The notes: a model not told the origin generated them from the sequence alone. A stretch of DNA of 34,744 bases from Bacteroidales bacterium (GCA_029010575.1 JAQXKS010000071.1:1-34744), one strand, 5' to 3'. Positions 1 to 7,387 are shown, counted from the stretch's first letter. Made by a program: numbers and translations.

Positions 1-69
1 ATACTCGGAGATACATCAAGTGATAAAATTACTAAATATACTGGGTTCAATGTGACTGATGGTGAGTAA
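1..69 (+). CDS. 3' end of an unidentified reading frame (partial)
   Basis: Frame 1 is open from the window edge to a TAA at 67-69, giving the tail ILGDTSSDKITKYTGFNVTDGE. The composition looks protein-like, but 22 residues are too few to assign a family. The last six codons (VTDGE-stop) lie inside the first 169-bp repeat and recur in the second copy at 606-623, so the apparent stop could belong to the repeat instead of to a native gene. Low confidence that this is a real gene end. Confidence 0.3.
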   Translation: MLGDTSSDKITKYTGFNVTDGE

Positions 70-220
70 AGTGAAAACAGTGAACGAGCATAGGCCTCAG
101 AACGCACTCTGGGGCACATGGCTGTGCACTGAGGCCCTTGGGAGGGCTCCAGTGAACAAGCACCCCCTTCAGAATGGCCTCTGAGCCGGGTGGCTGTGCA
201 CTGAAAATCATTTTACTCTC
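52..220. repeat. 169-bp foldable direct repeat, copy 1
   Basis: This segment matches 606-774 without gaps and with four substitutions. Its ends form an imperfect inverted repeat: GAGTAAAGTGAAAACAGTG at 64-82 against the complement of 199-218. Inside are two roughly 54-bp modules that resemble each other, both starting CAGTGAAC and ending GGCTGTGCACTG. Module 1 can form an 8-bp stem GGCCTCAG/CTGAGGCC around a GCACA-TGGC-TGTGC hairpin. Module 2 can form TCAGA/TCTGA below an AGC-ACCC/GGGT-GCT stem. It could be a structured RNA, or a small non-autonomous mobile repeat. No protein is encoded. Confidence 0.9.
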
Positions 221-306
221 TCAGGAGTGTCATCGCTTAGTCTTTTCCCATGAGTTTAATGCGGAAGTTGTGCTGAAAAACTAATCTGATTGCATTTATT
301 AAAAAA

Positions 307-588
307 ATCGTTCAGCGGCATGCCGAACGTCAATGTGCGGCGAGAATGTTCACCGGAAGGTTGGGCGTCAAGGTGAATGGCCATACCAAGAAGGACTGCC
401 ATACCAAGAAGGAAGGACGCTAACGGGCTGTGGGAACGTTCAATGGAAGGTAGGGCGGCAACGAGCAGTGGAATCGTTTATCGGGAAGTTGGACGACAAC
501 ATGCAATGGAAATGTTCGACGGATGGTTGGACGTCAACTAGCAGAGAAAACGTTAATCTGGAGAGTTGTGCGGTAAAATTCATTGTGT
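307..588. repeat. Array of degenerate 38-bp tandem units
   Basis: Units start near 309, 347, 437, 475, 513 and 551; the 475, 513 and 551 units follow at exactly 38 bp, as does 347 after 309. An approximate consensus is CGTTCAACGGAAGGTTGG followed by ACGTCAACnnGCAATGGAAA. Between 385 and 436 the head of one further unit is replaced by a 15-bp direct duplication (CCATACCAAGAAGGA at 381-395 and 399-413), while its tail (415-436) still fits the unit. The last unit is weak. A 38-bp period is not a multiple of three, which argues against a protein repeat. The array sits between the two 169-bp repeats. Confidence 0.8.
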
Positions 589-605
589 AGAATGACGCCA
601 AAGTG

Positions 606-774
606 GTGACTGATGGTGAGTAAAGTGAAAACAGTGAACGAGCATAGGCCTCAGAACGCACTCTGGGGCACATGGCTGTGCACTGAGGCCCTTGGGAGGG
701 CTCCAGTGAACAAGCACCCCCTTCAGAGTGGCCTTTGAGCAGGGTAGCTGTGCACTGAAAATCATTTTACTCTC
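606..774. repeat. 169-bp foldable direct repeat, copy 2
   Basis: This is the second copy of the element at 52-220, offset by exactly 554 bp. The four differences all fall in the second module. One turns a G-C pair of the predicted TCAGA/TCTGA stem into G-U. The other three fall in its loop, in an unpaired position, and at a single-base bulge, so the predicted fold is kept. Similarity begins at GTGACTGATGGT, 12 bp outside the terminal inverted repeat, and ends at TTTACTCTC. Confidence 0.9.
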
Positions 775-1216
775 AGACTAATGTTCCATCGTGCTCACTC
801 TAATCAAACAGATCACGATCAAACCTGCTATAATCCTTTGAAAGTGTCCGGCCCAGCGGTTCTTATTGTATAGCGTGAATCTCTTCCGTACTTTTGAGCA
901 AAATCGAGAAATATATCAGGATTAAGGGCGTGTTGAAAGTATCGAAATAGCAGGTGATCGAGATAGAGTGTTATTGCAACGAGCGTTTAATGTATAATGT
1001 TCACTTTCGCTATCGTATTCGCTATAGTGTTGGCTATCATGCGCTGAGAGCTAACAACAAAGTTACCAAATAAAACAGGGAAATAACTTTGCGAAAAAAC
1101 AGCAATCTGGATGTTGCAAATAACAAATAATATGTGAGATGTTGACTTGTCTGCTCAAATGTTTTTGTAAAATCGTTGATATTTGATGATTCAGTCAGGT
1201 ATTTGACCATTGACAA
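775..1216. other. Intergenic stretch without a recognisable gene
   Basis: No open frame here has a family I recognise, and all are short. Visible structure: a TACTTTTG -7-like box at 889-896 with no gene behind it; several GCTAT words between about 1006 and 1040; and an 8-bp inverted repeat CAAAGTTA/TAACTTTG at 1058-1065 and 1084-1091, which also reads as TAnnTTTG outward on each strand. Any of these could be chance in AT-rich sequence. Confidence 0.6.
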
Positions 1217-1314
1217 GGCGAAATACGCATGCATGCGTGTATGAATTCCCATCGCTTCCCAGATAGATGCCTTCACCACATTGGCGAAATACGCATGCAT
1301 GCGTGTATGAATTC
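1217..1314. repeat. Pair of 32-bp direct repeats with palindromic core
   Basis: Identical 32-bp copies lie at 1217-1248 and 1283-1314, separated by a 34-bp unique spacer. Each starts GGCGAAATACGC, contains the perfect 14-bp palindrome ACGCATGCATGCGT and ends GTATGAATTC. The pair lies about 100 bp upstream of dnaX. It may be a pair of protein-binding sites or a remnant of a larger repeat family. Repeat and spacer lengths resemble a one-spacer CRISPR, but no cas gene or leader is present. Confidence 0.85.
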
Positions 1315-1398
1315 TTATCCTTGTGTTGAATTTGTAATGATAGTCAATGAAAGTCGTTTTAGAGGAAGTGAAATAATTCTAAAATCATCTTTTTTTTC

Positions 1399-1406
1399 TA
1401 TTTTTG
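1399..1406 (+). promoter_or_regulatory. Promoter -7 box of dnaX-lptB
   Basis: TATTTTTG fits the Bacteroidota -7 consensus TAnnTTTG and ends 4 bp before the dnaX ATG. If functional, transcription would start at or within a base or two of the start codon, giving a leaderless or nearly leaderless mRNA. No clear -33 TTTG is visible at the expected distance. Confidence 0.5.
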
Positions 1407-1410
1407 TCGA

Positions 1411-3549
1411 ATGGAAGAAAAGGAACAATTCATAGTATCTGCCAGAAAGTATCGTCCAGATACTTTTGATTCCCTTGTGGGACAGGAGAATATAGCTACT
1501 ACGCTGAGAAATTCTATTCTCAGGGGACAGTTGGCGCATGCATATCTTTTCTGTGGTCCACGTGGTGTGGGAAAGACCACGACTGCCAGAATTTTTGCAA
1601 AGTCTATCAATTGTCTCAATCCTTCCGAGGATATGCAGCCTTGCGGTGTGTGCGAATCATGTGTCTCGTTTGCTCAGGGAAGGTCGTATTGTATACACGA
1701 ACTTGATGCCGCTTCCAATAATTCGGTAGATGATATCAGAAATCTTACAGAGATAGTGAGGATTCCGCCACAGGTGGGAAAGTACAGTGTCTTCATCATA
1801 GATGAGGTGCACATGCTCTCTTCTGCTGCTTTCAATGCCTTTCTTAAGACACTCGAGGAGCCTCCTGCACATGCAATCTTTATTCTGGCAACTACCGAGA
1901 AACACAAAATTCTCCCTACTATTCTTTCAAGGTGCCAGACATACGATTTCAACAGGATTTCAGTTCCCGATATCGTTTCCAACCTTAGAGATATAGCCAA
2001 TAAGGAGGGAGTTACAATCGGAGATGATTCGTTACATGTGATTGCCATTAAGGGTGATGGCTCGATGAGGGATTCCTTGACGCTTTTTGACCAGACGGTC
2101 GCTTTCTGTGGTAAGGATGTAAGGTACGAGGAGGTCACGCGAAATCTCAATATCCTCGATTATGACTATTATTTCAGAATAGTGGATAACTCTCTTAAGG
2201 GAGATTATATCTCATCTTTGCTGGTGCTTGATGAGGTTCTTTCCAAGGGATTTAACGAGAACTACTTTATTTCAGGTCTTAGTTCACATTTGAGGGATTT
2301 GATTGTTTGCATGAACAAGGCCGCCGGAGCATTGCTGGACATTGCGCCGTCGTTGGTAGAACGGTATGTAGAGCAGGCTTCGCGTGCATCGCTTTCGTTT
2401 ATTTATAATTCATTGAAAATCACTACAGCTTGTGAAAGCGGTTTCAAGCAGAGCAGCAATAGAAGGCTGCATATCGAGTTTGCGCTTATGAGGTTATGCG
2501 AGCATGCTGCTTTTACTGATACTTATGCTGTTATAGATAAGGATTCGACTTCCAGTGTCGCAGGTGATGGTAATCGGTCGGGTATTCGACAAGGTGAGAA
2601 TCAGGGGGGCTTCTTCACTGGTGGAGCAGTCCGTAAAGAAAGTAATAGTGCTGTGCCAATTGCGGGGCAGCCGACCGGTCAGATGACTGGTCAGGTGGCT
2701 GGTAATATGTCTGGGAATGTGTCTGGTCAGATTACTGGTAATGAGGTCGGTAATATGGATGGTCAGATGACTGGTCAGATGGCTGGAAATGCAGCTGGAA
2801 ATATGGCTGCTCAGGTGACTGGTAATGTAGCTGGTCAGATGGCTGGGCAAGTGGCTGGAAATATGGCTGGAAATGAGACTGGTCAGGTTACTGGTAATGT
2901 GGTCGGTCAGATGGCTGGACAAGTTGCTGATAATGTAGCTGGAAATGTAGCTGGTCATATGGCTGGACAAGGTGTGGAAGATGCAGTTGGGCAGGTGGAG
3001 AGCAAGCTGCAGGTGCGGGAAGGTGGTACACAAGTTGCAGAAGATGATTTGGCTGGGCATGGACGGAAGGGAGATTCCGGGTCGAATAAGGGATTCTCGC
3101 TCAAGGCTATGAGAGACCGTGCGATTAAATCGCAGCAAAGTGTAGAGCCGACAGTAAATATAGTTGATAAGGAGCTTGTTGTTCAGGAGATGGAGCAGGC
3201 TTGGGAATGGCTTGCTGCTCAAGAGAAGGCTGCCGGCAGAGTCTCTTTGGCAGCCTATATGACACATAAAAAGCCTATGTTTGATACTGCTTCAGGAAAG
3301 ATTGTATTTGAAGTGGGCAATAGGACTCAGAAAGAGTGGATTGAGAACAAGGCTCGTGTCCGGATGGAGACCGAACTGAGACTAAAGCTCTCAAATTCGA
3401 CTTTGACACTGGAAATAGAGGTTCACCAGGCTGATGAGGAAGAGAAGAAAGAAATGATGTATATGCCTGAAGACAAAGCGAAATTTTTGCTTTCCAACAA
3501 TGAGGAACTCAGGGAACTCAAGAAGGACTTTGGATTGGAAGTCAAATAA
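1411..3549 (+). CDS. dnaX: DNA polymerase III subunit gamma/tau
   Basis: This is the clamp-loader ATPase that opens and loads the sliding clamp at the replication fork. The 712-residue product has the AAA+ core at the N-terminus: Walker A GPRGVGKT (49-56), a zinc module (C68, C78, C81, C84), Walker B with DEVH (131-134) and the LSRC sensor/arginine-finger region (172-175). Residues about 419-520 are a striking run of some 25 tetrapeptides of the form G-(Q/N)-x-(A/T/S), such as GQMAGNVA, in the linker between the ATPase core and the C-terminal domain. That is not usual for the family. The C-terminal 130 residues are a charged tau-like domain. I see no slippery site that would make a short gamma form. 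The ATG lies right behind a -7 box. lptB follows after 16 bp, so the two are probably cotranscribed. Confidence 0.95.
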   Translation: MEEKEQFIVSARKYRPDTFDSLVGQENIATTLRNSILRGQLAHAYLFCGPRGVGKTTTARIFAKSINCLNPSEDMQPCGVCESCVSFAQGRSYCIHELDAASNNSVDDIRNLTEIVRIPPQVGKYSVFIIDEVHMLSSAAFNAFLKTLEEPPAHAIFILATTEKHKILPTILSRCQTYDFNRISVPDIVSNLRDIANKEGVTIGDDSLHVIAIKGDGSMRDSLTLFDQTVAFCGKDVRYEEVTRNLNILDYDYYFRIVDNSLKGDYISSLLVLDEVLSKGFNENYFISGLSSHLRDLIVCMNKAAGALLDIAPSLVERYVEQASRASLSFIYNSLKITTACESGFKQSSNRRLHIEFALMRLCEHAAFTDTYAVIDKDSTSSVAGDGNRSGIRQGENQGGFFTGGAVRKESNSAVPIAGQPTGQMTGQVAGNMSGNVSGQITGNEVGNMDGQMTGQMAGNAAGNMAAQVTGNVAGQMAGQVAGNMAGNETGQVTGNVVGQMAGQVADNVAGNVAGHMAGQGVEDAVGQVESKLQVREGGTQVAEDDLAGHGRKGDSGSNKGFSLKAMRDRAIKSQQSVEPTVNIVDKELVVQEMEQAWEWLAAQEKAAGRVSLAAYMTHKKPMFDTASGKIVFEVGNRTQKEWIENKARVRMETELRLKLSNSTLTLEIEVHQADEEEKKEMMYMPEDKAKFLLSNNEELRELKKDFGLEVK
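2665..2970 (+). repeat. 12-bp coding microsatellite-like repeats inside dnaX
   Basis: About 25 consecutive degenerate 12-bp units, typified by GGTCAGATGGCT and GGTAATGTGGCT, keep the dnaX frame and encode tetrapeptides G-Q/N-x-A/T/S. The glycine at every fourth residue creates a continuous GxxxG pattern. The units vary at synonymous and third-residue positions, which suggests an expansion that has since diversified. Copy number may vary between strains. Confidence 0.9.
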
Positions 3550-3565
3550 GATATAACTCAAGAAG

Positions 3566-4312
3566 ATGAGATTGCATTGTAACGATTTGGTTAAGAAATA
3601 CGGAGCCAGGACAGTAGTTAAAGGTGTCTCCGTTGAAGTGGAACAAGGGGAGATTGTCGGTCTTTTAGGTCCTAACGGTGCAGGTAAGACCACAAGTTTC
3701 TATATGATTACCGGACTGGTAAAACCAAACGGAGGACACATATACCTTGATGACGAGGAAATTACGAATCTTCCCATGTATAAAAGAGCACAAAAGGGAC
3801 TCGGCTATCTGGCTCAGGAGGCTTCGGTTTTCAGAAAGATGTCTGTCGAAGACAATATATTGTCGGTTATGGAGTTCTCTAAATTTTCGAAGCATGAGAG
3901 AAAGGAACGTCTTGAAACGCTTTTGGACGAGTTCGGCCTTCACAAAGTCAGAAAGAGTTATGGCATTCAGCTCTCGGGAGGTGAACGTCGCCGTTGTGAA
4001 ATAGCAAGGGCGCTTGCGATTGACCCGAAATTCATCCTTCTGGATGAGCCATTCGCGGGAGTTGACCCTATTGCGGTGGAGGATATTCAGCATATTATAG
4101 CAAAGCTCAAGACTAAGAATATCGGAATCATCATTACAGACCACAACGTCCATGAGACCCTTGCTATCACTGACCGTGCATATCTTCTCTATGAAGGAAA
4201 AATACTTGAAAGCGGAACGGCAGAGCAGCTTGCTAATAATCCCGAGGTGAGAAGAAAATATCTTGGACAGAATTTCGAACTCAGGAAGGCAGTCTTGCAC
4301 TCCAGAGAGTAG
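3566..4312 (+). CDS. lptB: LPS export ABC transporter ATP-binding protein
   Basis: This is the cytoplasmic ATPase that powers extraction of lipopolysaccharide from the inner membrane by the LptBFGC complex. The 248-residue length is normal for LptB. Visible motifs are Walker A GPNGAGKT (35-42), the ABC signature LSGGERRR (136-143), Walker B FILLDEP (156-162) with the LptB-typical FAGVDPIAV next to it, and the switch histidine in TDHNVHETL. It starts 16 bp after the dnaX stop and probably shares its transcript. lptF/lptG are not in this window. The close match to LptB rather than to generic branched-chain amino acid transporters rests on the DPIAVEDIQ and TDHNV motifs. Confidence 0.92.
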   Translation: MRLHCNDLVKKYGARTVVKGVSVEVEQGEIVGLLGPNGAGKTTSFYMITGLVKPNGGHIYLDDEEITNLPMYKRAQKGLGYLAQEASVFRKMSVEDNILSVMEFSKFSKHERKERLETLLDEFGLHKVRKSYGIQLSGGERRRCEIARALAIDPKFILLDEPFAGVDPIAVEDIQHIIAKLKTKNIGIIITDHNVHETLAITDRAYLLYEGKILESGTAEQLANNPEVRRKYLGQNFELRKAVLHSRE

Positions 4313-4324
4313 TTTTTTCTCGGA

Positions 4325-4348
4325 AGTCTACCTAATTATTACTAGACT
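4325..4348. promoter_or_regulatory. Imperfect 24-bp palindrome upstream of TonB receptor gene
   Basis: AGTCTA and TAGACT form perfect 6-bp outer arms around an inner TAAT/ATTA, about 50 bp upstream of the receptor's -7 box. It could be an operator for a metal or cofactor regulator, or the remains of a terminator after lptB. No T-run follows directly. Confidence 0.3.
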
Positions 4349-4397
4349 CAAATATTTTTTCATATATAATTGTGATTTTTTAGGATGCGAAATCTTC

Positions 4398-4405
4398 TAC
4401 TTTTG
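4398..4405 (+). promoter_or_regulatory. Promoter -7 box of the TonB receptor gene
   Basis: TACTTTTG matches TAnnTTTG. It predicts a start near 4410 and a leader of roughly 35 nt before the ATG at 4444. No well-placed -33 TTTG is visible. Confidence 0.5.
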
Positions 4406-4443
4406 CATCGTCTCAATGACTAAGAGAAATTTTTTTGTGTTAT

Positions 4444-6726
4444 ATGAAGTTTGTTAAATTTTTGTTTGTACTAATGGTGCTGTTTAATGCAGCACCATTT
4501 TATGCTCAGTCAACTGATGCTAATATAGTTGGGCATGTCCTGGATAAGAAAACAGGAGAACATATTCCTTTTGCAATTGTAACTCTCAAGGGTACAATGA
4601 TTTATACCACAACGGATGAGACCGGACATTTCCATCTGGCCAATCTTCCCGAGGGAGAGTTTTATCTGGAAGCTTCCATGATGGGGTATAAAACATCTTC
4701 GCAAGGGGTGTTTCTCAAGAAGGGTGAGACAGTTGAAGTGAAGTTTGAGATAGAGCAGGATGTCTCCTCACTCGATGAGATAGTGGTGACAGCTAACAGG
4801 AGCCAGACATTGAGAAGACTTGCACCGGCACTGGTAAATCTCTTATCTGCCGAAAAATTCGAAATTACTACTTCTTCATCTGTTGCTGAAGGACTCTCTT
4901 TTCAGCCTGGGGTGAGAGTCGAGAATAATTGTCAGAACTGCGGTTTCCAACAGGTTCGTATCAATGGGTTAGATGGCCCTTATACTCAGATACTTATTGA
5001 CTCGCATCCTATTTTTAATGCCCTTTCTGGCGTATATGGAATAGAACAGCTGCCTGTAAATATGGTGGATAGAGTAGAGGTAATCAGAGGAGGTGGTTCG
5101 GCTCTCTTTGGCAGTAATGCCATTGCCGGCACTATAAATATAATCACCAAGGATCCTTCTTACAATACTGCATCACTCTCTCATACATTGACGTCAACTC
5201 AAAACGGAGCCCTTGACAATATAACAAGTCTCAACGCCTCTTTGGTGAGCGATGATCAGAAGATGGGGCTTGCAATCTTCGGACAGAACCGCGAAAGAGA
5301 TGGGTTCGATGCCAATAATGATGGCTTTACAGAAACTCCTCGTATTAATAGCCAGACATTGGGAGGACGCCTTTTCCTGCGCACTGGAGTCTATTCAAGG
5401 CTCATAGCTGAATATCACCATCTCAATGAGTTCAGAAGGGGAGGTGACAGTCTCGACAGACCGCCACATGAAGTGCTTATCGCAGAGCAGGTTGATCATA
5501 GCATCAACTCAGGAAATATAAAATATGATTTCTTCTCTCCTGACGAAAGACATAAATTCTCCATATTTACATCGATGCAGCACATTGCGCGCAAAAGCTA
5601 CTATGGGGCCGGTAAAGATCCTAATGCATACGGAAATACCAAAGATTTTACAATTGTGGCCGGAGGCCAATACCACTACAATTTCAGAAAATGTCTCTTT
5701 ATGCCCTCTGAACTCACAGCAGGTCTTGAGTTCAACTATGATGACTTGCTCGATACGATGGCAGGATATAACAGAAAACTCCGACAGAGCGTATATATCT
5801 ACAGTGCTTTTGTTCAGAATGAATGGAAAAACGAGATACTCAGCCTTCTTATTGGAGTCAGGGCAGATAAGCACAGTATGCTGAAGAACCCGATTTTTTC
5901 TCCAAGGGTAAACTTGAGGTATACTCCTGTAGAGATGCTTAACCTCAGGGCTAGTTATTCGCTCGGTTTCAGAGCCCCTCAGGCTTTTGACGAAGATCTT
6001 CATATCGACAATGTGGGCGGAACTGTCTCAATGATCGTGCTCGATGAGAATCTTAAGGAAGAACGCTCTCAGAATGTTAGTCTGTCTGCTGATATTTTAC
6101 TCGGAAAGGGTGACTGGCGCGGAAACATCTTGATCGAGGGCTTTTACACCAGACTCTCCAATGTCTTTGCACTCAAGGAACTCGGTCTTAATTCTCAGGG
6201 TATTCTGGTCAAGGAGAGATACAATGAATCCGGAGCACAGGTATTCGGAGCGACTTTGGAAGGCAAGGTAGAATATAAGAAATTGTGGCAGCTTCAGGCC
6301 GGATTCACCTGGCAACGTTCTCTCTATGATGAGGCTGTCGCATGGTGTGAACAGGTAGGGAAGGAACGCAGGAGGTTCAGAAGTCCGGATACTTACGGTT
6401 ACCTCACCTCTTCATTGACTCCATTCAAGGGATTTCAGGTATCGATCACCGGTACATACACCGGAAGCATGCTAGTTGAACACCGTAAGGGATATATTGA
6501 TGAAAACAGAACAGAGGTAACACCGTACTTTTTCGATATGGGTGCCAAGATCTCTTACGATATACCTATTTATAAAAGGGTAAACTTGCAAATCTTTGCA
6601 GGTGCGAAGAATATTTTCAATTCATATCAGAAAGATTTCGATATCGGAGCAAACAGAGATTCTAAATATATTTACGGACCTACTCTTCCAAGATCATATT
6701 TTGCAGGAATCAAGCTCAGCTACTAG
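4444..6726 (+). CDS. TonB-dependent outer-membrane receptor (CirA/heme-receptor type)
   Basis: This is an outer-membrane gated channel that takes up a scarce ligand using TonB energy. I chose the ATG at 4444 over the TTG at 4435 because it begins directly with a signal peptide (MKFVKFLFVLMVLFNAAPFYAQ, cut before Q22). Residues 25-105 form a carboxypeptidase-regulatory-like beta-sandwich common in Bacteroidota receptors. The plug follows (about 112-240, with DEIVVTANR, VEVIRGGGSALFGSNAIAGTINIITK), then a 22-strand-type barrel ending in the aromatic tail GIKLSY. At 760 residues it is shorter than SusC-type glycan receptors, and no SusD partner lies nearby, so iron, heme, a siderophore or a corrinoid is more likely than a polysaccharide. 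A Cys pair, C163 and C166 (NNCQNCGF), lies in the plug. The ligand cannot be named from the sequence. Confidence 0.9.
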   Translation: MKFVKFLFVLMVLFNAAPFYAQSTDANIVGHVLDKKTGEHIPFAIVTLKGTMIYTTTDETGHFHLANLPEGEFYLEASMMGYKTSSQGVFLKKGETVEVKFEIEQDVSSLDEIVVTANRSQTLRRLAPALVNLLSAEKFEITTSSSVAEGLSFQPGVRVENNCQNCGFQQVRINGLDGPYTQILIDSHPIFNALSGVYGIEQLPVNMVDRVEVIRGGGSALFGSNAIAGTINIITKDPSYNTASLSHTLTSTQNGALDNITSLNASLVSDDQKMGLAIFGQNRERDGFDANNDGFTETPRINSQTLGGRLFLRTGVYSRLIAEYHHLNEFRRGGDSLDRPPHEVLIAEQVDHSINSGNIKYDFFSPDERHKFSIFTSMQHIARKSYYGAGKDPNAYGNTKDFTIVAGGQYHYNFRKCLFMPSELTAGLEFNYDDLLDTMAGYNRKLRQSVYIYSAFVQNEWKNEILSLLIGVRADKHSMLKNPIFSPRVNLRYTPVEMLNLRASYSLGFRAPQAFDEDLHIDNVGGTVSMIVLDENLKEERSQNVSLSADILLGKGDWRGNILIEGFYTRLSNVFALKELGLNSQGILVKERYNESGAQVFGATLEGKVEYKKLWQLQAGFTWQRSLYDEAVAWCEQVGKERRRFRSPDTYGYLTSSLTPFKGFQVSITGTYTGSMLVEHRKGYIDENRTEVTPYFFDMGAKISYDIPIYKRVNLQIFAGAKNIFNSYQKDFDIGANRDSKYIYGPTLPRSYFAGIKLSY

Positions 6727-6736
6727 CTTTTTTTAC

Positions 6737-6744
6737 TACTTTTG
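6737..6744 (+). promoter_or_regulatory. Promoter -7 box of the metallo-hydrolase-uvrA operon
   Basis: TACTTTTG matches TAnnTTTG and lies only 4 bp before the ATG at 6749, again predicting a nearly leaderless transcript. It sits just downstream of the receptor gene's stop. Confidence 0.5.
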
Positions 6745-6748
6745 TAGT

Positions 6749-7387
6749 ATGATAAAGACTTTTTACTATAATGATTTACGTACTTGCTGCTACATCATCA
6801 GTGATGATAGCAGCGAGTGTGCTATTGTTGACCCCGGTTGTTACAAGGAGTCAGAGAAAACCAGACTTGTTAATTATATTGAATCTAACTCTCTTAGACC
6901 CAAGATGATTCTTCAGACACACGGCCATTTTGACCATGTGATGGGAAATCGATTCGTTGCTGACAGATGGTCTCTTCCTACTTACCTTAACAGTGGGGAT
7001 TTGGCCCAGATCCGTCGTTCTGGATCATATGGAGGTTACTTTGGTTATGAGTTTGATGAACCTTCCGACAGGATTATCGACATCAAGGATGGAGATATAA
7101 TACGTTTCGGAAATACGGAACTAAAGGTGCTCGCCTCACCCGGACATACTGTCGGTGGTGTGCTCTTCTACAATGAAAAGGAAAAATATGTGCTTACCGG
7201 AGATACCATATTCAAGGGCAGTATCGGAAGGACAGATCTTCCTGGGGGTGACTACGAGACTCTTATGGAGAGCCTCAGATCCAAGGTGCTAACACTGCCT
7301 GATGATACGGTAATCTATCCCGGTCATGGTCTTCCTACAGATGTGGCATTCGAGAAGAGTACCAATCCCTTTTTGGACATTAGATAA
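6749..7387 (+). CDS. Metallo-beta-lactamase-fold hydrolase (glyoxalase II-like, YcbL type)
   Basis: This is a small cytoplasmic zinc hydrolase. The 212-residue product carries THGHFDH (H58, H60, D62, H63), H133 in SPGHT, D152 in TGDTIF and H193 in YPGHG, which is the full two-metal ligand set of the metallo-beta-lactamase fold. The length and the GSIGRTDLPGGD block fit the YcbL/GloB-like group, which lacks the C-terminal substrate domain of true glyoxalase II. The frame is open further upstream to 6596, but that part overlaps the receptor gene, and the promoter box sits immediately before the ATG at 6749, so I take that start. uvrA follows after 11 bp. The physiological substrate is unknown; hydrolysis of a thioester is likely. 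Confidence 0.88.
   Translation: MIKTFYYNDLRTCCYIISDDSSECAIVDPGCYKESEKTRLVNYIESNSLRPKMILQTHGHFDHVMGNRFVADRWSLPTYLNSGDLAQIRRSGSYGGYFGYEFDEPSDRIIDIKDGDIIRFGNTELKVLASPGHTVGGVLFYNEKEKYVLTGDTIFKGSIGRTDLPGGDYETLMESLRSKVLTLPDDTVIYPGHGLPTDVAFEKSTNPFLDIR

Noticed and set aside
333-590. 85-residue plus-strand open frame across the 38-bp array
   Set aside because: The repeat period is not a multiple of three, so successive units are read in different frames; no family resemblance and no promoter.
440-765. Minus-strand open frames across the structured repeat
   Set aside because: They exist because of the repeat's base composition, differ in frame from each other and match nothing recognisable.
889-896. 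TACTTTTG as a gene promoter
   Set aside because: No plausible gene follows it; an 8-bp motif with two free positions is expected by chance in sequence this AT-rich.
1217-1314. CRISPR array call
   Set aside because: Only two repeats, one spacer, no cas genes, no leader, and the repeat core is a full palindrome unlike most CRISPR repeats; kept as a repeat pair only.
2494-3267. 257-residue minus-strand frame rich in SSHLTSHIT repeats
   Set aside because: It is the complement of the dnaX tetrapeptide repeats; the periodic composition removes stops on both strands.
4281-4320. Terminator after lptB
   Set aside because: CTCCAGAGAGTAG before a short T-run offers no convincing stem.
6596-6748. Upstream extension of the metallo-hydrolase gene
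   Set aside because: It overlaps the receptor's C-terminus in another frame, has no homology, and the promoter box lies just before the internal ATG.
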